Shown here piece after piece: positions 7,201 to 9,779 of a stretch of DNA of 9,779 nucleotides. The position numbers were made by a program, and so were the translations under genes. The DNA is from JBBIPZ01 sp037442505 [NCBI: Deltaproteobacteria bacterium]. Its GTDB lineage: Bacteria; CALINM01. Within the stretch, counting starts at the first letter, position 1. Every line of letters starts with the position of its first letter. Below the pieces are notes generated by a model, which made no database searches, was not told the origin of the DNA, and worked only from the letters and a program-made list of their open reading frames with translations. The stretch spans positions 1 to 9,779 of the forward strand of contig JBBIPZ010000036.1 in the NCBI GenBank assembly GCA_037442505.1, read 5' to 3'.

Positions 7201-7929
7201 CAACTTTTTCTCGAACAGATAAGAATTATCATTCAGTGCTTCAATAGCAATGTCACATCTATCAAGATAATAGTTAGATAGCGCGATATATAGAGATTTG
7301 TCCTCTATTTTAGCATTAGAGATGAATTCAATAGCAGTTTGAAATTCTCCCGCATTTATCAAATAGTAGTAAAAGGTACGCGGGAAAATATCTGAAATAT
7401 CCTTCAGGATGTCTATGGACTTTTTATAATCACTATTTAAAAAATATCTGTAAGCAGTTACAAAAGTATTTAAATTACTATCTTCATAGGATGCAGAAAA
7501 TTCATTGTCGATGATGTTTATTAACAAACTCAGTTTTTCAGAACGCTCTAAAATTAACTTATTAAAAACTTTTTTAAACTGTCTTAATCTCCCATTTTTG
7601 CGAGCGATGTTCAATAGCTCATAAAGTAATCTTTCTGATAATCTTAAATCATTAATATCGTTAATAATTGGAAGTAGATACTCGTAATCTTTTGAATAAA
7701 TAAAAGATTGAAAGAGCGAATATTTAAGAAGATCTTCCTTTGATACTGTATTGAAAATTGCTGAATCTTCTACACTTAGATCTAAATTGATAAAATCAGA
7801 AACGATGCGTTCTCCAGCACTCCTCACTTTTATAGATTCGGGATCTTGCTCTGCAGCTAAAAGATTTTCAGCAGTAATTAACAAAAAAGCGATTAGAAAA
7901 AAAACAAAGATTCTTACTCTATTACCCAT
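4213..7929 (-). CDS. Giant secreted TPR-repeat scaffold protein
   Basis: A 1238-residue protein with a Sec signal peptide (residues 1-26, cleavage after LLAA) and no further obvious membrane helix or lipobox, so it is periplasmic or surface-attached. Nearly the whole mature chain is helical. TPR-type pairs are recognisable near 500-600 ('EEQGKLDEAIVAYNNYLLLE', 'DMGNYEACIKYFKDAAKK'), 655-720 ('FLADYDKALSVYEKGL'), 775-825 ('EEAKKEYEKAAEHFSFAW') and 930-990 ('EENGRIAEAKMLYTQIIDDF'). Residues about 320-425 are highly charged and suggest a coiled coil interrupting the repeats. The ATG overlaps the preceding gene by 16 nt without a clear Shine-Dalgarno sequence, suggesting coupling. In motor loci of this kind, large TPR proteins (compare GltI/GltC in Myxococcus) act as periplasmic scaffolds. 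Its partners are inferred from gene order only. Confidence 0.85.
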   Translation of the reverse strand: MGNRVRIFVFFLIAFLLITAENLLAAEQDPESIKVRSAGERIVSDFINLDLSVEDSAIFNTVSKEDLLKYSLFQSFIYSKDYEYLLPIINDINDLRLSERLLYELLNIARKNGRLRQFKKVFNKLILERSEKLSLLINIIDNEFSASYEDSNLNTFVTAYRYFLNSDYKKSIDILKDISDIFPRTFYYYLINAGEFQTAIEFISNAKIEDKSLYIALSNYYLDRCDIAIEALNDNSYLFEKKLLLVECGSEIKFEDYFSSIKIDKLSTDPFLIYVNAKNGKFQNYLELQQPYKSLFYNYKLKSYIEGLSLYKDEIDRFVSKMIQINVDLKNILEQYDRVWKELEKTGEYKEIRKKIIDIQEKVKGLKNISFSSSFKANEYIALFDKEHQNLLDMLQLNLTELQVKFAEEQAKLKTESEIKNFLEKIRVKKKISDEEFNDLVLKIDDYYHISVSKKLPSEEELAFAKIYVLWQYSQQIPFEKKGHILDDLKKYSTFYLQKYTERKKDVLLVLAEVSEEQGKLDEAIVAYNNYLLLEDNPSGRILFKVAEILFDMGNYEACIKYFKDAAKKNENYRNAAQYKIGWAYYLMGKLLEVPDLFLGYKFNFEGEKNLILVDELMELLSRVFFKLGEDKIGEYLVKYPDFNKPDKLFKGVGDLHLFLADYDKALSVYEKGLTDYYLYKDSADLLMAKIELLNLLGKYELANHEKQRFVNLYGENSNYFRKFKSFPKQYKDNLFSVAVYFNVQYEKNNDDDSYKNAVMLYNRFLNAFREDEKSAEASFLLAQLEEAKKEYEKAAEHFSFAWQKMFREDESLYRALYCKYKLWQENKLVSAELINALKEYANIYPNNKRTVSIFMLLSDMLLKEKREAEMLNTLERTADLFGESGLIKVTDFCEANFKSVSDKKRLAAIFNRAFEVLKDRRFLELKHYSLFSMAKIEEENGRIAEAKMLYTQIIDDFNSTNFKEYALFNLAILLEKEGKLSDAVKTMELVKEKRELASKAKEFVYIFGKKTGFYIEAAEAALELSEFEPKKSNYYILEASWLFIKAGKFDRSEMVLKKLENNNITDDEKLSYTFLKAALAYNKEDFNVSFDLLLSLSKKDVNEEYEEDFIKFFHNTLKKTIFLKPEDDAREALEAFIDFLSRRFKNTAKPDYLFHIGEVLSDFSLFFVHKDEAISKAVEFYKRSLKLSVEQNNAKLVLKNLSKLKQLDTELYSKELLIPEIEVNLIEEIKHGEIFFE

Positions 7930-8375
7930 GCTTGAGTAATAACCCTGGCTTTCTGAGGAGTGTCTGTGATGTAAAGCTGTACAGCGATGCGCCTATATTC
8001 TGGAACTTCTACTTGAAACTTTTTTTGAATATCCATTCCATCTTTGTATATCCTGAGCTTCAACAAGTTGTTGCCAGCATGAACTGGATAATCTCCAACA
8101 TAAATATCTTTGTTAAGAGGAAATGTTTTAGGAGTAATCTGCCCCGTTTTTACCAGATTTTCATTTATATATACACCATAAAAAGCATCATTAAAACTTG
8201 TATTATCGCACTTTAATATGACTAAAATTTTACTCTTCGTAAAAAAAGGAACTTCTTTTTCGAATCTATTAATCTCTTTTGTTAGAGATAATATTTCTTC
8301 ACTCACATCAGCTGAAGATATGTTATTCGCAAAAATTAAGTAAAAAATCAAATTTACAACAATACAAACTCTCAT
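7914..8375 (-). CDS. Secreted beta-rich protein, first gene of the motor locus
   Basis: A 153-residue protein. Residues 1-22 form a Sec signal peptide (cleavage near ISSA). A short helix (about 24-42) precedes a strand-rich domain (48-152) with 'FYGVYINENLVKTG' (65-78), 'DIYVGDYPVHAGNNLLKLRIYKDG' as two adjoining motifs (90-113), and a last strand ending 'ITQAWVIE'. The arrangement 'small-G-small-x-x-x-G-x-x-L-L-x-[LV]-x-[IV]-Y-x-x-G' resembles a carbohydrate-binding-like beta-sandwich, and similar small secreted proteins stand beside ExbB/ExbD/AgmX clusters as I remember them. I cannot name the family. It has no Shine-Dalgarno sequence; a TATAAT ends 8 nt before the ATG. It overlaps the giant TPR gene by 16 nt and is the promoter-proximal gene of the operon. 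Confidence 0.8.
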   Translation of the reverse strand: MRVCIVVNLIFYLIFANNISSADVSEEILSLTKEINRFEKEVPFFTKSKILVILKCDNTSFNDAFYGVYINENLVKTGQITPKTFPLNKDIYVGDYPVHAGNNLLKLRIYKDGMDIQKKFQVEVPEYRRIAVQLYITDTPQKARVITQAWVIE

Positions 8376-8383
8376 AAATATAT

Positions 8384-8413
8384 ATTATAAAAAGTTTAAC
8401 GATTTTTTGCTAA
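8384..8413 (-). promoter_or_regulatory. Probable promoter of the eight-gene motor operon
   Basis: The minus strand shows TTAGCA (complement of 8408-8413), an 18-nt spacer and a perfect TATAAT (complement of 8384-8389), only 8 nt before the ATG of the first gene. Transcription from it would start within a few bases of the start codon, giving a leaderless or near-leaderless message. That agrees with the lack of a ribosome binding site. The -10 is exact, the -35 has 4 of 6 matches. Confidence 0.45.
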
Positions 8414-8439
8414 TAAAAAGCTATTCAATCCCCAAAATT

Positions 8440-8469
8440 AAGACCTTTGCAAAACTTTGAAAAGGTCTT
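8440..8469. repeat. 9-bp inverted repeat AAGACCTTT / AAAGGTCTT
   Basis: AAGACCTTT (8440-8448) and AAAGGTCTT (8461-8469) are perfect reverse complements around a 12-base loop. No T run follows on either strand, so it is a poor terminator. Its core AGACCTTT recurs in the hairpin at 8551-8571, so the two mark the ends of a segment of about 130 bases with inverted termini. Confidence 0.65.
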
Positions 8470-8496
8470 TGAAATTATTCAAAATGATTTTAAAAT
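8469..8496 (+). promoter_or_regulatory. Possible plus-strand promoter before the folded block
   Basis: TTGAAA (8469-8474), a 16-nt spacer and TAAAAT (8491-8496) lie on the plus strand, with the start expected near 8503. No gene lies downstream on this strand. A transcript would run through the folded block and end at the hairpin with T run at 8635-8659. The match is fair, but AT-rich sequence yields such matches easily. Confidence 0.25.
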
Positions 8497-8514
8497 TTTT
8501 TTTAAATTAATAAT

Positions 8515-8590
8515 TTACCATCAGGTGGCTGGGGATGTGCCCCATAGTAAGAGACCTTTCTCAAAGGTCTCAGATTTGAAGATATGGTAA
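8515..8590. repeat. Three-way folded block: outer 7-bp stem enclosing two hairpins
   Basis: TTACCAT (8515-8521) pairs with ATGGTAA (8584-8590). Inside are TGGGG (8530-8534) with CCCCA (8540-8544), closing a 5-base loop, and GAGACCTTT (8551-8559) with AAAGGTCTC (8563-8571), closing a 3-base loop. These are the only GC-rich bases in the surrounding DNA. The shape could be a structured RNA on either strand or a short non-coding mobile repeat. I do not recognise a known riboswitch, 6S, SRP or tmRNA consensus. The outer strand ATGGT can alternatively pair with ACCAT at 8595-8599. Confidence 0.5.
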
Positions 8591-8597
8591 TTACACC

Positions 8598-8610
8598 ATA
8601 ATGACATTAT
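8598..8610. promoter_or_regulatory. 13-bp palindrome, possible operator
   Basis: ATAATGACATTAT is symmetric with arms of 6 bases around one central base. It resembles half-sites of Fur/PerR-type boxes in composition, but the spacing between ATAAT and ATTAT is 3 rather than 1. The regulator is unknown. It is more than 200 bases upstream of the motor operon's first codon. Confidence 0.25.
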
Positions 8611-8634
8611 CATAGTTAAAGTTACAGGAAAGTA

Positions 8635-8659
8635 CTTCTTATTAAGAAGAGATTTTTTT
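8635..8659 (+). terminator. Hairpin with T run, plus-strand terminator candidate
   Basis: CTTCTT (8635-8640), loop ATT, AAGAAG (8644-8649), then AGA and seven T (8653-8659). The stem is short and contains only two G-C pairs, so it is weak. Its direction is odd, because no plus-strand gene precedes it. Confidence 0.35.
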
Positions 8660-8765
8660 GTAATATAATATTTCGTTTATTAATATTGCGTGACTTTTGT
8701 TTAACAACAGAGCCTTTATGCCGCCCACCAAACAAGATAAGTCTTAAATATATGCAAAACATTTG

Positions 8766-8795
8766 AAAGGATGGAGTTGATTTTATGCTCCATCC
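8766..8795 (-). terminator. Terminator of the torD-like gene
   Basis: GGATGGAG (8769-8776) and CTCCATCC (8788-8795) form a perfect 8-bp stem with an 11-base loop, starting 10 bases past the TAG stop. On the minus strand it is followed by TTTCAAATGTTTT. The stem is strong, the T run short. Confidence 0.6.
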
Positions 8796-8805
8796 ATTAT
8801 GAGAG

Positions 8806-9534
8806 CTAATTAAATAAGTTTAAGTTTTCTTTTAACTTCTCCATATCAATTTCAAGAAATCCTTTTGTTAGTAAAGCACATCCCTTATAAAAACTGCTTG
8901 TCGCTTCCTCTGCCACTCTATTGCAGAATTCTGGAATCCACTGCTGGATATGTTCGTTCATAAATTCTTGTTGAATTCTGACAAATCTTTTGACTTCTTG
9001 AATATTATGCCCTCTATACCTTTCTTTTTCATGATATGAAAGAATGGCCATAAACTTGAGCTCTATACCAATATAGTCCGGGAGTTCGTCTTCCATGTCC
9101 ATTCCTATGCCTGAAGCGTAATAATTTTCCAGCACCTTCTGAGCCCATTCTCCCATCACCTTTCCCTCGCCTCTCCATACAGATTCATATGGTGGTGGCG
9201 GTCCGTATCCTTTTTTTATCCCCCTGAAAAGTCTTGTAAAGTCTACTGCAAGGTTTTCTGCTACTTCCGGTTCAGGCATATCTTTAATAGAGTTTATAAA
9301 CATATCAAGTATCTTCAAACCATCACTTATACCAAATTTCATTTTGCTTTCATCTTCAGAAAGGGCATTTTTAAGGTTTTGAATAAATTCATCGCTTTTA
9401 ATTTTTCTTACAAATTCATCTCTTGGTCTCTGCATGTAAAAAGCACTAAGAAGCAAATATATTCTGCTCCTATCTTCAGCATGTCTGCTTAATAACAGAA
9501 TTTCATCATCTTTTAAACTTAAATTTTCTTGCAT
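8806..9534 (-). CDS. TorD/DmsD-family molybdoenzyme chaperone
   Basis: A 242-residue, mostly helical cytoplasmic protein without signal peptide, of usual TorD-family length. Family marks are 'DFTRLFRG' (98-105), 'GPPPPYESVW' (111-120), 'LPDYIGIELKFMAIL' (151-165) and 'HIQQWIPEF' (195-203). These correspond to the conserved [YF]-x-R-L-F-x-G, P-x-x-S-V-[YW], P-D-H-x-x-x-E-L-x-F-[ML] and H-x-x-x-W-x-x-x-F segments. Such proteins bind the twin-arginine leader of a molybdopterin oxidoreductase and hold it until the cofactor is inserted. The ATG at 9534 has AGAAAGG 5 nt upstream; an out-of-frame ATG five bases earlier touches that site and is unlikely to be used. The gene upstream in the same direction is a multiheme cytochrome, so the enzyme served is likely encoded just outside the window. 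The substrate (nitrate, sulfur compound, other) cannot be told. Confidence 0.88.
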   Translation of the reverse strand: MQENLSLKDDEILLLSRHAEDRSRIYLLLSAFYMQRPRDEFVRKIKSDEFIQNLKNALSEDESKMKFGISDGLKILDMFINSIKDMPEPEVAENLAVDFTRLFRGIKKGYGPPPPYESVWRGEGKVMGEWAQKVLENYYASGIGMDMEDELPDYIGIELKFMAILSYHEKERYRGHNIQEVKRFVRIQQEFMNEHIQQWIPEFCNRVAEEATSSFYKGCALLTKGFLEIDMEKLKENLNLFN

Positions 9535-9554
9535 GGCATCCTTTCTTAATTTGT

Positions 9555-9588
9555 AATAGCCCTCCCCCCTTTAAAAGAGAGGGCTATT
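9555..9588. terminator. Strong hairpin between cytochrome and torD-like genes
   Basis: AATAGCCCTC (9555-9564) and GAGGGCTATT (9579-9588) form a perfect 10-bp stem with a 14-base loop. On the minus strand the stem is followed by ACAAATTAAG, a poor T run, so it may reduce rather than stop transcription into the torD-like gene, or protect the cytochrome message. On the plus strand it ends in TTTT. It sits 9 bases before the chaperone gene's ribosome binding site. Confidence 0.5.
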
Positions 9589-9601
9589 TTGATTCTTCTG
9601 G

Positions 9602-9779
9602 TTATTTTTCGGCTGTTCCGTAAAGTTTGGTGTTTGCTGGCCCATTTTCCTTGTGACAACCAAGGCAAATCCCCCTATCAACGTGTCCCATACCATCAAT
9701 ATCCTTATATTTTTTCTGGTAGGTATAATCAGGTGCAAAATCAGAAATGTGGCAGGATTCGCACTTAAGTCCGAAAACC
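9602..9779 (-). CDS. Multiheme c-type cytochrome, C-terminal part only
   Basis: The last 58 residues of a gene entering from the right edge, ending in TAA at 9604-9602. Two haem-binding motifs are visible, CESCH and CLGCH, 31 residues apart, followed by a short tail 'KENGPANTKLYGTAEK'. This spacing, with little other structure, is usual in periplasmic multihaem cytochromes. It is the upstream neighbour of the TorD-like chaperone gene (67-base gap), so it probably feeds electrons to, or accepts them from, a periplasmic molybdopterin oxidoreductase. Total haem number and family cannot be judged from this fragment. Confidence 0.85.
   Translation of the reverse strand, partial: VFGLKCESCHISDFAPDYTYQKKYKDIDGMGHVDRGICLGCHKENGPANTKLYGTAEK

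Larger units (their letters stand above)
8503..8660 (+). ncRNA. Candidate small structured RNA (plus strand)
   Basis: This is the stretch between a possible plus-strand promoter and a hairpin followed by seven T. It contains the folded block at 8515-8590. It stands opposite to all genes of the window, so no protein product explains the terminator-like end. The call rests on arrangement alone and no family is recognised. Confidence 0.2.
8376..8805. other. 430-base non-coding region between torD-like gene and motor operon
   Basis: I find no reading frame worth calling here. It contains, left to right: the operon promoter; a 9-bp inverted repeat (8440-8469); an AT tract (8486-8517); a folded block with an outer stem and two hairpins (8515-8590); a 13-bp palindrome (8598-8610); a hairpin with a T run on the plus strand (8635-8659); a stretch without visible features (8660-8760); and the terminator of the torD-like gene. 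For a genome with 16-30 nt spacing elsewhere, this gap is unusually long and rich in symmetry. Confidence 0.7.

Noticed and set aside
7932-8216. Plus-strand reading frame of 94 codons
   Set aside because: Antisense to the beta-rich secreted protein, which has a signal peptide and an operon position.
8440-8469. Terminator for the torD-like transcript
   Set aside because: No T run follows on either strand, and a better hairpin lies directly after the torD-like stop.
8515-8590. Known riboswitch, 6S RNA or SRP RNA
   Set aside because: None of the conserved loop sequences I know for these families is present.
8717-8746. Tiny reading frame ATGCCGCCC... of 9 codons
   Set aside because: No ribosome binding site and too short to support.

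Overview
The window is AT-rich and codes almost entirely on the minus strand. The lipobox, Sec signal peptides, TolQ/TolR-type proteins, c-type cytochrome and TorD-like chaperone point to an anaerobic or facultative Gram-negative bacterium that respires with a molybdoenzyme. The style fits low-GC lineages such as Deferribacterota, but that placement is inference, since no rRNA or marker gene is present.

Layout, right to left in the direction of transcription. 9779-9602 is the C-terminal end of a multiheme c-type cytochrome with two CxxCH motifs. A 10-bp hairpin (9555-9588) separates it from a TorD/DmsD-type chaperone (9534-8806), which ends at a probable terminator (8766-8795). A 430-base non-coding stretch (8376-8805) follows. 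It holds a cluster of inverted repeats, a possible plus-strand small transcript and the likely promoter of the main operon.

The main locus (8375-296) is eight minus-strand genes packed with overlaps (16 nt, 23 nt, a 30-nt gap, 20 nt, TAATG, TAATG, ATGA). In order they encode: a secreted beta-rich protein; a 1238-residue secreted TPR protein; a TPR lipoprotein; an 88-residue secreted protein; a TolQ/ExbB/AglR-type channel; two TolR/ExbD-type proteins; and a one-pass membrane protein with an FHA-like cytoplasmic N-terminus and an AgmX/PglI (TonB-like) C-terminal domain. This is the parts list of an ion-driven, envelope-spanning machine of the kind best known from the Agl-Glt gliding system of Myxococcus xanthus. 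Relatives of unknown function occur in non-gliding bacteria. The inner-membrane motor (one TolQ-like, two different TolR-like proteins) would drive the TonB-like protein, which reaches through the periplasm to the TPR scaffold and an outer-membrane lipoprotein.

The most striking detail is that the first ExbD-like protein has Asn (residue 24) where the family carries its essential membrane Asp, while the second keeps Asp21. The stator may therefore be a heterodimer with one proton-carrying site.

At the left end (151-1) starts another secreted protein, separated from the operon by 144 bases with a possible promoter of its own. I see no CRISPR array, tRNA, rRNA, intact insertion sequence or pseudogene.
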